Positions 34,750 through 42,131 of a stretch of 64,000 bases of DNA are shown in pieces (the first letter of the stretch is position 1; each line of letters starts with the position of its first letter). The translations under genes and the position numbers were made by a program. Location: the NCBI GenBank assembly GCA_002347485.1, contig DDXM01000003.1, positions 1 through 64,000 of the forward strand, written 5' to 3'. The stretch is from Anaerolineaceae bacterium UBA2260 (GTDB lineage: Bacteria > Chloroflexota > Anaerolineae > Anaerolineales > Anaerolineaceae). A model generated the notes under the pieces. That model saw nothing but the letters and a program-made list of their open reading frames with translations, was not told where the DNA came from and ran no database searches.

Positions 34750-35265
34750 ATGAACGAAAATCACCCTCCTGTATTTTCTTTGGATTTCGAGACCCTTAGC
34801 CTGGCTGAATTGCTGGGAAGTGGAGATGTGCCCGAGTTTCTGCGCCAGCTTGCACAAAACCCGCAGGCGTTGATCGTGCGGGGTATGCTCCACCGCGCGG
34901 GTAGAGCCGGGTTTTATCATTGGGTGGAGCAGTATCGAGACATAATCGGCTGGGATGAGCGGGCTTTCCGCCACTCACCTGTTAAAACGAAGATCTCTAT
35001 CGGGCTGGGCAAGATATGTGAGATCGTTGGCAATGAAAAGGGTTTCAAACTTCAGCTGCAAGAGGATTCCACTCACTGGCTGATTGAAATTCAATCTCAA
35101 CCTGGTAGCAGTCTGCAATATAGCGACTACCTGGCCGGGCTTGTGCAGGAGTTTTGCAGTTGGGCGGGATTGGGTAAATTCTACCGGGTGAAACTGGATG
35201 GTGAAAACAATGCAGAGCGTAAGACCAGGCAAATCATCTTGCTCAAAGATCCCATCGATGACTGA
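34750..35265 (+). CDS. unknown protein of the GTPase cassette
   Basis: I do not recognise this 171-residue protein. It is cytoplasmic, without signal peptide or membrane segment. An N-terminal helical region (SLDFETLSLAELLGSGDVP) is followed by a beta-rich part ending in YLAGLVQEFCSWAGLGKFYRV, which faintly resembles the end of V4R/hydrocarbon-binding domains. It starts 14 bases after the GTPase and is followed after 30 bases by an exonuclease-like gene. A regulator or effector of the GTPase is the most economical guess from position. Confidence 0.6.
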   Translation: MNENHPPVFSLDFETLSLAELLGSGDVPEFLRQLAQNPQALIVRGMLHRAGRAGFYHWVEQYRDIIGWDERAFRHSPVKTKISIGLGKICEIVGNEKGFKLQLQEDSTHWLIEIQSQPGSSLQYSDYLAGLVQEFCSWAGLGKFYRVKLDGENNAERKTRQIILLKDPIDD

Positions 35266-35295
35266 ACATTTCAGCAGGAAAGTTAGGTCGCTAGC

Positions 35296-35853
35296 ATGAC
35301 AAATGAGATATTCATCTGCGTTGACGTGGAAACCGCCGGGCCGTATCCCGCCAGGTATGCGATGTTGTCGATCGGGGCGTGCCTGGTGACCGACATCGGT
35401 AACACTTTCTATGTAGAATTGAAACCCGACCGTGACGACGCACAAACCGAAGCGCTGGCCATCTCCGGCTTGAACCTTGAACACCTGCGTGAAACCGGTC
35501 AGGAACCCGCTGCAGCCATGGCGTCCTTTGCGGATTGGATTCATAGTGTTGCACCTGGTGACACCCGCCCGGTTTTCGTTGCTTTCAACGCCCCCTTCGA
35601 TTGGATGTTCGTAAACGATTATTTTCTGCGTTACCTGGGGGAAAACCCCTTCGGTCACAGCGCGCTGGACATCAAGGCGTATTTCATGGGTCAGCAAGGG
35701 GTTGATTGGTCTGAAACCTCCATGCCGCACATTTCCCGCCACTTCCTGGAGGAAGTTCGCCTCACACATAACGCGCTGCGCGACGCTCAGGATCAGGCGG
35801 AAATCTTTCGCAAGATCCTCAAATTAAACCCAAGATTCAATTTATCAGAATAA
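35296..35853 (+). CDS. DEDDh 3'-5' exonuclease (RNase T/DnaQ-like)
   Basis: The 185-residue protein has the DEDDh exonuclease pattern. Asp10 and Glu12 lie in VDVETAG, an Asp lies in FNAPFDWMF (about residue 102), and His158 with Asp163 lie in THNALRDAQDQA. These residues bind the two metals of DnaQ/RNase T-type exonucleases. There is no polymerase or BRCT domain. It could trim RNA or DNA ends. It closes the plus-strand cassette with the GTPase, 30 bases after the unknown gene. Confidence 0.82.
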   Translation: MTNEIFICVDVETAGPYPARYAMLSIGACLVTDIGNTFYVELKPDRDDAQTEALAISGLNLEHLRETGQEPAAAMASFADWIHSVAPGDTRPVFVAFNAPFDWMFVNDYFLRYLGENPFGHSALDIKAYFMGQQGVDWSETSMPHISRHFLEEVRLTHNALRDAQDQAEIFRKILKLNPRFNLSE

Positions 35854-35928
35854 TTGATCGTTCCACGCAAATATTTGCTATACTGATGCATAATTGCAGA
35901 CCTTTTTTATCTAAATAAAGGAGAAATT

Positions 35929-37260
35929 ATGGCGCAGTCGGGCAAGTCGAAATACGAAGACCTCCAAAGGATCATGGAGTCAGCCCAACGCCTCGGTATC
36001 GAGGTGGGCGAAGAGGAAGCCATGCAATGGTTAACCAGCATGGCCGCGTACAAGGGCAGCAGTCAAATCTCGATGGATACGCGCGCCGGGGTGTTCGGGC
36101 ACAACATCACCATGCTGGACTTCAGCGATAAAGACCTGGATTATTTCAAGCGCGTGGGTAAGATCGTCGAGTTTGATGACATTCCTGGTCAGGTGGAGAC
36201 GGCACTCGCGCTTTCCGGTTCTTCAGCGCAGTCCAAGATCCAGTCCTACCCCGGTGACTGCGATTATTTCGAACGCATCAACATCATCGCACCCTCCCGC
36301 GAAGAAGCTTGCGGCATCTTGGCGAAGATCATGCGTGAAAAAGCGTTAGCCACGCTGCAGGGTCCAAACTTTCAGTTGATCGAAGTAAAGTTCGGCGAGC
36401 ACCCGCGGGATATGGTGATTGACGGTCGCGAAGTGCGCGCGGGTTCGCCGATCTCCTGGCACCCGGGAGAGATCAAAGCCGGTAAAATTGATGGGTTTAC
36501 CAAAGAAGGAGAAACGGTCGAAATAAAGTGGGATGAGATCAAACTAAACCCTGGGTGGTGCAAGCTGGATTGGGTGGTGGCTGATTCCGTCCGTAAGCAG
36601 CTTGCCAATGCCAGCAACATGCTGGACGTGACCTGGGAATCTCCGGATGGTGAGATTACCCCCCTGGATGGATTTCTCGATCCGTATTTCCAGGAGGTTT
36701 ACCTGGATGTTGCCTCTGTTCCAATCTTCTCAAAACTAGCCCAGCATGTTTCTTCCGACGCGCTGGATGATTATGTCTCCGCGCTCGAACGGGAGGTGTA
36801 CAAGTACCTGACCAAGGACATCAACTACGGCAAGGTCGCCAAGCGCATGTATAACATTTTCCGCCTGACAGGCAAGTACGAAGAAGCCGCGTTCCTGCGT
36901 GAACTGTTTGATGAACCGGCGACTATCCTGTACCAGATCTGGTCGCTCATCCGCACGATCGATGACGCCTACATACCCGGTTCCTCAATCACAAATGAAC
37001 AGATGGTGGCATCCACCGATAATCTCATCATCGAGGTGATCCGCGCACTCGAGGGGGATGAAGAAACCGAGATCGTTAAACACCTGCTCCACCTGCGCAC
37101 CGCGCTGGCACAACCGGAAGCCCGCGACCAGCTCACTGCCGAGGCAGAAGCTGCCCGGGCGCGCGTGATCAACATTGTCAATAACTTTTTCTATGAAAGA
37201 CTGGTGTCCATGCCCACAATCAGGGGATACATGGATGAAGTTCAAAGTCACAAAACATAA
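35929..37260 (+). CDS. orphan protein with nucleotidyltransferase-fold signature
   Basis: This 443-residue protein is not one I can name. Residues 94-113 contain the NTase signature hG[GS]-x(9-13)-D-x-D: GSS at 97-99, ten residues, then Asp110-Cys-Asp112-Tyr. A third acidic residue is available at Asp214 in KLDWVV, on a strand as required. This fits the DNA polymerase beta/poly(A) polymerase superfamily. Residues 240-440 are helical with no further motif (YNIFRLTGKYEEAAFLREL). AAGGAG (35920-35925) precedes the ATG. It may add nucleotides to an unknown target; the family is unidentified. Confidence 0.65.
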   Translation: MAQSGKSKYEDLQRIMESAQRLGIEVGEEEAMQWLTSMAAYKGSSQISMDTRAGVFGHNITMLDFSDKDLDYFKRVGKIVEFDDIPGQVETALALSGSSAQSKIQSYPGDCDYFERINIIAPSREEACGILAKIMREKALATLQGPNFQLIEVKFGEHPRDMVIDGREVRAGSPISWHPGEIKAGKIDGFTKEGETVEIKWDEIKLNPGWCKLDWVVADSVRKQLANASNMLDVTWESPDGEITPLDGFLDPYFQEVYLDVASVPIFSKLAQHVSSDALDDYVSALEREVYKYLTKDINYGKVAKRMYNIFRLTGKYEEAAFLRELFDEPATILYQIWSLIRTIDDAYIPGSSITNEQMVASTDNLIIEVIRALEGDEETEIVKHLLHLRTALAQPEARDQLTAEAEAARARVINIVNNFFYERLVSMPTIRGYMDEVQSHKT

Positions 37261-37298
37261 CGCATAAACGATTACCCCTTTCCTGCTTGAAAATTTTT

Positions 37299-37324
37299 AA
37301 AAAACATTTGGGGGAAAGTTTTTT
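37299..37324 (+). terminator. weak A/T-rich hairpin, possible terminator
   Basis: AAAAAAC (37299-37305) pairs with GTTTTTT (37318-37324), extended by TTT/AAA with one bulge around GGGGG. It ends in a T-run and lies between converging genes (37260 and 37523). The 262-base gap holds nothing else I can identify. Confidence 0.4.
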
Positions 37325-37522
37325 ATATAATTCACTGATTTTTTTGATATAGAAGTTGAACAATATTGATTAAAATATTCACTCGCAACAGTAGTTGAGT
37401 TGCTTCTTTCAAATAGATCTCGGATTTCAGTTAAATACAAATTTAAAAGATACGGTTTTCTCTTCGGGAAGGTTGAATGTTAGTCCTTCATTACGACAAA
37501 TCCATGGACACTAGGCCACGAT

Positions 37523-38767
37523 CTAATCCACCCATTTGGGCATAGGCGGTTGTCTGCTTCGTTCATAGAGAAGTGTCAAACCGCTGCCATCCGCGTAAAC
37601 CGCATATACTGTGAAATTTCTACGCAACAAAGGCCCATAAGAGTCCATAAAGAGCAGCATGCTGCCATCCTTTGACCACGCAGGTTCCATTTTTAGCTGA
37701 GTTGTAGAGGTGGTGATCTGTTGGATCTCACTGCCATCAGGATTCATTGTGAAAATCTCACTGGTCACTCCGTCCTCAAGCAGCCCTACGAAAGTGATCC
37801 GGCTGCCATCTGGGGTCCATGTCGCGTCAGCTTTATAATTTGGGGCACCTGCATTCATGGACCATTCGGCAGTATAGAGGACCTTCGAGTATGATCCATC
37901 CGCCATGGCGAAGCAAAGACCCTGGTAGGTGGTAAAGACATCGACTTCATCCGGCTTTTCCAATAGTCCTGCGCAATTAAAAGTGATTTGATTCCCATCG
38001 GGCGACCATTGCGGATAGGAAGGTGATCCCAACCCTTCAGGCATGGGTAAATAGACCGTCCCGCCCGAGGTGATGTCCTTAACCACAATACTGGTTTGTG
38101 AGGAAGAACCGCCAAAATTCGCCAGTTCTTCGTCAGACATAAACTTTCCGGAGCGAAAGGCGATACGCGTACCATCCGGAGACCAAACTGGTTCGACGTC
38201 AAAATTCGAGCTCGCGGATAAATTGAATAATCCTGAACCATCGGCATTGACCACAAAGATATCACGATCATGTCCGTTGCTGGTCATATCAGACATAAAA
38301 AGTAGTTGGCTGCCATCCGGAGACCAGGCCGGGTTGAAATCATTCTGGCTGTGAGCAACTAATTTATGAGCTTCACTTCCATCAAAACGCATGATATATA
38401 TATCCGCGCTGTTCTCGGTTTCCACATTAGTCTCATAGGCAACCCATTGCCCATCAGAAGAAATATCGTATGTGCCTTCCAAATTCTCATTACTGGTCAT
38501 TCGGTTTAGCGATGAACCATCGGTGTTGATGGTATAGAGATGAAAATCACTGCTAATCACGCCAATCTTCTTTACAGGCCTAGCCGTGGCAGTCGGCTGC
38601 GGTGTAAATGTGGGTTCGGGGGTCGGGCTGGCAGCCGCAACAGTCTGCTCAACTCCCTGTTGCACAAGTGTAGCTAGAACGTTTGCATCCTGCGATATTT
38701 GATCTGATTTTGGACCGCAGGCAGCCAACAATAAACTAACAATGACAACAGAAAGTACATTACGCAT
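37523..38767 (-). CDS. TolB-like beta-propeller lipoprotein
   Basis: The 414-residue protein has a lipoprotein signal peptide ending in LLAAC (Cys17), then a Thr/Pro-rich linker (PTPEPTFTPQPTATARP). The rest is built of PD40/TolB-like repeats with the recurrent pattern PAWSPDGSQLLFMS, WSPDGTRIAF, WSPDGNQITF, TWTPDGSRITFVG. This is a beta-propeller of about six blades, anchored to the membrane and facing outwards. It has no Tol-Pal context; such propellers bind partners or ligands, and the target is not known. SD GGAGGG lies upstream on the minus strand. Confidence 0.85.
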   Translation of the reverse strand: MRNVLSVVIVSLLLAACGPKSDQISQDANVLATLVQQGVEQTVAAASPTPEPTFTPQPTATARPVKKIGVISSDFHLYTINTDGSSLNRMTSNENLEGTYDISSDGQWVAYETNVETENSADIYIMRFDGSEAHKLVAHSQNDFNPAWSPDGSQLLFMSDMTSNGHDRDIFVVNADGSGLFNLSASSNFDVEPVWSPDGTRIAFRSGKFMSDEELANFGGSSSQTSIVVKDITSGGTVYLPMPEGLGSPSYPQWSPDGNQITFNCAGLLEKPDEVDVFTTYQGLCFAMADGSYSKVLYTAEWSMNAGAPNYKADATWTPDGSRITFVGLLEDGVTSEIFTMNPDGSEIQQITTSTTQLKMEPAWSKDGSMLLFMDSYGPLLRRNFTVYAVYADGSGLTLLYERSRQPPMPKWVD

Positions 38768-38820
38768 AATGAATTCCCTCCGTTGAGGAATATTGATTTG
38801 TCATTCGGTTTGTCTACCCC

Positions 38821-38849
38821 TAGCATACTCTTGCTGAATATTTTCGGCA
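38821..38849 (-). promoter_or_regulatory. promoter of the TolB-like lipoprotein gene
   Basis: On the minus strand TTGCCG (38849-38844), a 17-base spacer and TATGCT (38826-38821) precede the ATG at 38767 by about 55 bases. Boxes are partial matches (four or five of six), with good spacing. Confidence 0.5.
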
Positions 38850-39302
38850 AAAAAAGGAGGCAATTATGAAATTAAACACATTCTGAATATGATTCCTTTA
38901 TTATTATGAAATGTCAAATAATAATTAAAACCGAAATTCCACGTTTGATGATTTTTGCCACCCTTTTCACCCCAGAAGGGTGATAGATGTGGCTGAACAT
39001 ATTAAGTTTAGCATGGTTTCCTCCATTGTATAATGATTTTAGCGAGCCAGTTCATACAAATCGGATGTAGAAAAAGATTTTTCTCGGTCAAATTTCATGA
39101 AATGTTGGCTTAAAATTCCTTTTTTTTACACTTAAAATGGGGCTATTAATCAAATTCCGCAATTTGACTGATTTAGCGACGTGGTATCCGGGAATTAAAT
39201 TAATGATGGCCAAGGAGTGTATCCGAGGCTATCTTTCGGTAATATTTTCGGTAACCTGGCAGATGGTAAAATTATTGAATCATTGGAAATTTTGAGGGCA
39301 CC
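38850..39302. other. AT-rich intergenic region without a recognisable gene
   Basis: This 450-base stretch holds no supported reading frame. It contains a short hairpin (CACCCTT with AAGGGTG near 38961-38986), a TATAAT at 39029-39034 with only a weak -35 (TTTAGC) 16 bases upstream, and a duplicated TTTCGGTAA near 39233-39253. A leader or small RNA cannot be ruled out. Confidence 0.3.
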
Positions 39303-39872
39303 TTGAATAACAACCATAAGAGTATCACCGAAGGGTTCGCCATTGAGCTTTTTCTCGATGAAGAATCTGAATCCAGGGTTCTGGCATTCAGAGACATGAT
39401 CTACCGTGATGGCGTAAAGCCCGTGCAAGGGCTGATGAACGATAAGCCGCACGTCAGTCTGGCGGTATTTCCAAAGGTGGATAGGGGAAAATTGCTCGAT
39501 GTGACCGCGGAATTCGCGGCAACCCTCACACGTTTCAATTTCCGTCTTGGTGCAGTGGGCACTTTTCCCACCTCTGACAATGTGCTGTTCCTTTATCCCG
39601 TGCCCAGCCTCAGGTTGCTCGAGGTGCACGCCGAGTTGCACGCGCGTTTATTTTACGCCGGGATGGAATCATCATCCTATTACCGCCCCGGCAATTGGGT
39701 ACCACACCTGACCCTTGAGTTCAACATCGCTCGGGAGGAGTTATGCCAATCAGTGGGTATTTTCAAAGAAAACTTCACTCCAATCACCGGCGAATTTACT
39801 CAACTCGGCGTGGTCCGTTTCCGCCCGATCGAATACCTGGGCAGTTATGACTTAAGGAGAAGTTCCTTATGA
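39303..39872 (+). CDS. 2'-5' RNA ligase-like (2H phosphoesterase) protein
   Basis: The 189-residue protein has two H-x-S/T motifs, HVS (50-52, in HVSLAVF) and HLT (135-137, in HLTLEF), the mark of the 2H phosphoesterase superfamily that includes 2'-5' RNA ligase and cyclic phosphodiesterases. The start is TTG 39303, as no ATG is upstream in frame with a better ribosome site. Its stop overlaps the YkvA-type gene as ATGA. It may process 2',3'-cyclic or 2'-5'-linked RNA ends; the actual substrate is unknown. Confidence 0.72.
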   Translation: MNNNHKSITEGFAIELFLDEESESRVLAFRDMIYRDGVKPVQGLMNDKPHVSLAVFPKVDRGKLLDVTAEFAATLTRFNFRLGAVGTFPTSDNVLFLYPVPSLRLLEVHAELHARLFYAGMESSSYYRPGNWVPHLTLEFNIAREELCQSVGIFKENFTPITGEFTQLGVVRFRPIEYLGSYDLRRSSL

Positions 39873-40330
39873 AAGAGAATCTCTTTACACCCTCTGATGA
39901 AAAGATCAGCCAGGCGGCAAATCGCAGTAAGAACAAAGCCGAGGAATACCTGCATGACGCGGAAAAGACTCGCGGACTTGTAGAAGAAGCCGTGAAAAAG
40001 ACCAACGCGCGCGAACCAGGTTCCACGATCAACCGCAATTTCTGGTCACAGCTTAGAGCATTCAACCGTATGTTAAAAGCATACGCCAATAAAGAGTACA
40101 CCGTGGTACCCTGGGGATCTCTCGCCATGGTAGCCGGAACTGTGCTTTACTTCGTCTCACCCATCGATCTGATCCTGGACTGGCTGCCCGTGGCAGGGCT
40201 GGTGGACGACGCAGCTGTGCTGGTCTTTGTGTTCCGTCAGGTGAGGAACGACATAGAAAAATTCCAGAATTGGGAAGCGGACAGGAATTCTCCCGGACAG
40301 CAGATCATAGACCTGAAAAACTCACCCTAA
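39869..40330 (+). CDS. YkvA-family (DUF1232) membrane protein
   Basis: The 153-residue protein has an N-terminal helical cytoplasmic part with a charged AEEYLHDAEKTRG region. Then comes the YkvA hallmark LYFVSPIDLILDWLPVAGLVDDAAVL, seen here as VSPIDLILDWLP (around residue 90) and LVDDAAVLVFV. The hallmark is a membrane-associated loop with conserved Asp residues. Its function is unknown in the family. The ATG overlaps the RNA ligase-like stop as ATGA, suggesting linked expression. Confidence 0.78.
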   Translation: MKENLFTPSDEKISQAANRSKNKAEEYLHDAEKTRGLVEEAVKKTNAREPGSTINRNFWSQLRAFNRMLKAYANKEYTVVPWGSLAMVAGTVLYFVSPIDLILDWLPVAGLVDDAAVLVFVFRQVRNDIEKFQNWEADRNSPGQQIIDLKNSP

Positions 40331-40390
40331 CAAATTTGAACAATTTGGAAAAAATTGGGAGTAATATATTCATTGGTCAAGGAACGAGGG

Positions 40391-40763
40391 ATGATAAATC
40401 GGTTGATGGCAAGGTTTAGTGGTTGCAATGGTTTTGCTGTTTTCTCTCACCGCTTGCGGTGCACTGGGAGACGTTTCTGACCTCGGAAACGATTTCAAGT
40501 CCGCTCTAAGCACGGGCGACAACGCTACATCGTATAAAATGCTCCACCCGGATATCCAGACCGAGATGGGTGGCGAAGCTGGTTGGGCGGATTGGACTTC
40601 GATCCGGAACTTCGAAAAGTGGAGTCTCATCAGCAATTCAGTTGAGAACACGACCGCAGAATTGCAGGGATCCTCGGAACTGGATGGGGAAACCCACGAA
40701 GTTTACCTCTATTTTGACCAGGTAGACGATGCCTGGCTCATCACCGGGATAAGCTTCGAGTAA
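40391..40763 (+). pseudogene. small lipoprotein with apparent signal-peptide frameshift
   Basis: The frame from 40419 (GTG) encodes 114 residues: VVAMVLLFSLTACG is a hydrophobic signal with a lipobox, then an NTF2/DUF4878-like body ending in DAWLITGISFE. That signal lacks the basic N-terminus lipoproteins need. ATG 40391, with AAGGA 4 bases before the GAGGG stretch, gives MINRLMARF in another frame. Removing one base at 40418 would fuse them into a perfect lipoprotein signal. Either a real frameshift, a sequencing error or a rare recoding is possible. The gene product would be a membrane-anchored small protein. Confidence 0.6.
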
Positions 40764-40785
40764 TCATCAACGGTCATTCATCATG

Positions 40786-40814
40786 AAAAGTGCAGGCGCA
40801 CTGCCTTCACTTTT
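40786..40814 (+). terminator. intrinsic terminator after the small lipoprotein
   Basis: AAAAGTG (40786-40792) and AGGC (40794-40797) pair with GCCT (40803-40806) and CACTTTT (40808-40814) around a five-base loop, with a single mismatch, followed by T's. Confidence 0.75.
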
Positions 40815-40941
40815 TATTGGATCGAAGAGTCAAAATTGCAGACCTGCCTGGATTTATCCTCATTTATTCAAAGTGGACTTCATAACCAGGAAATGACCGC
40901 CAACGCTAAGCGCGGAAATTACGAAGTGAATTTCGCTCAAC

Positions 40942-40970
40942 TTGCACCGCGATATGTCACGTGATACACT
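40942..40970 (+). promoter_or_regulatory. candidate leaderless promoter of the receiver/transposase-domain gene
   Basis: TTGCAC (40942-40947), a 17-base spacer and TACACT (40965-40970) are followed by six bases and the ATG at 40977. No ribosome-binding site is visible. Initiation seven bases after the -10 box would begin the mRNA at the start codon. Box matches are modest. Confidence 0.4.
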
Positions 40971-40976
40971 TTCCCT

Positions 40977-42110
40977 ATGTTGAAAAAGGTGCTCGCCTAT
41001 TCACGGGACGCTGCCACACAGGAAACATTGCGTATCCTTGGGTCACGAATCCCACAGGCTAATTTAACCGTGACTCCCTCACCCGAAGAATTCGAGCGTG
41101 AGCGTTCAAGTGGTGGTATTAGCGCCTTGATCCTCGATGAACCTGAAATGGAGATGTGGCTTTCAAAATCGAAAGATTGTCCAGAAACACCCGTACTGTT
41201 GATCCTGGCTCAAGCGAGTGAATTGCCCTTGGCTCCTTCCAGCCACCCATTGGACAGGGTATTGCGGAAGCCATTCACCAGTGGCGTGTTACTCTCTGCG
41301 CTGCGTGAATTGATCGCCGACGATCCTCCACTGAACAATTTTCCCCGGGCGGCATCTCCTGCAACCCCCAGGAGAGAGGACGCTGGTCTCGATTACCTGC
41401 AGGAGTGGATCGCCGAAGAACCAGCAATACGCGAGAATACCTCCGAAGCACAGCTTATATTGGCAACAGAAGTCCTCGGCGCGGACAGCGAAATTGATCC
41501 ACAGCCAACGAACCAATCCAAAAAAATTACCCCGTCAGAATTAACCCGCGAAAACGCACAGGTAGTCGACAGAGTCAGCGCCGCCGCGTCGCCAGAGAGT
41601 ATCACCCCAAACATTTCGCTCGACGATCAATCCCTTGATAACCAGACTCTGTCTGAAACCAGTGAAGAATCAATTAATGCCTTGGAACCTGCTTTGGATA
41701 CCCTGGCACAGGATTCCACCTCCGTCCAGGTTGAATACAATTGTGTATTAATTCCCCGGGATCCGCAACGATTTCTGACCCGCGGGATCGCCGAGCGCCT
41801 GGGTTTAATCCTTCCCTGGGTCCACGCCAGCCGCGGTTGGCAGTTGACCGGAATTTCGATCCGTCCTCAGTATCTGCAGTGGACTTTCGCCCTTTCGCCA
41901 GAAACCAGCCCCATTTCCGCCGTGCGTGAGATCCGGCAGCTCACTTCGCAGCAGCTCCTGTCAACATTTTCAGAGTTGCAAAACAGCGAGGCAGATCAGG
42001 AATTTTGGGCGCCGGGTTACCTCATCACCAACGGCACTCATCCCATCCCCCCCTCAATGATCAAAGCCTTCATGGACCGGACAAGACAACCTTTGGCAAG
42101 GAATACCTAA
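40977..42110 (+). CDS. receiver-like domain fused to catalytically dead IS200/Y1 transposase domain
   Basis: The 377-residue protein has three parts. Residues 1-112 resemble a receiver domain: Asp54 in LILDEP and Lys98 in RKPF are kept, but the N-terminal acidic pair is missing (VLAYSRD). Residues 113-245 form an acidic, Ser-rich linker. Residues 250-372 follow the Y1/IS200 transposase pattern: YNCVLIPRDPQRFL, then the HUH strand as RPQYLQWTF, VREIRQLTSQQLL, and FWAPGYLITNG with IKAFMDR. The two HUH histidines are Tyr299 and Gln301 and the nucleophile Tyr is Phe365. It is thus a domesticated, non-catalytic DNA-binding or dimer domain, not a mobile element. It precedes polA by 21 bases. Confidence 0.72.
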   Translation: MLKKVLAYSRDAATQETLRILGSRIPQANLTVTPSPEEFERERSSGGISALILDEPEMEMWLSKSKDCPETPVLLILAQASELPLAPSSHPLDRVLRKPFTSGVLLSALRELIADDPPLNNFPRAASPATPRREDAGLDYLQEWIAEEPAIRENTSEAQLILATEVLGADSEIDPQPTNQSKKITPSELTRENAQVVDRVSAAASPESITPNISLDDQSLDNQTLSETSEESINALEPALDTLAQDSTSVQVEYNCVLIPRDPQRFLTRGIAERLGLILPWVHASRGWQLTGISIRPQYLQWTFALSPETSPISAVREIRQLTSQQLLSTFSELQNSEADQEFWAPGYLITNGTHPIPPSMIKAFMDRTRQPLARNT

Positions 42111-42131
42111 ACTGAATAACAGGAAACGTAA

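Noticed and set aside
40977..42110. Active IS200/IS605 insertion sequence
   Set aside because: The HUH pair and nucleophile Tyr are replaced, there is a long N-terminal extension and no IS ends or TnpB were seen.
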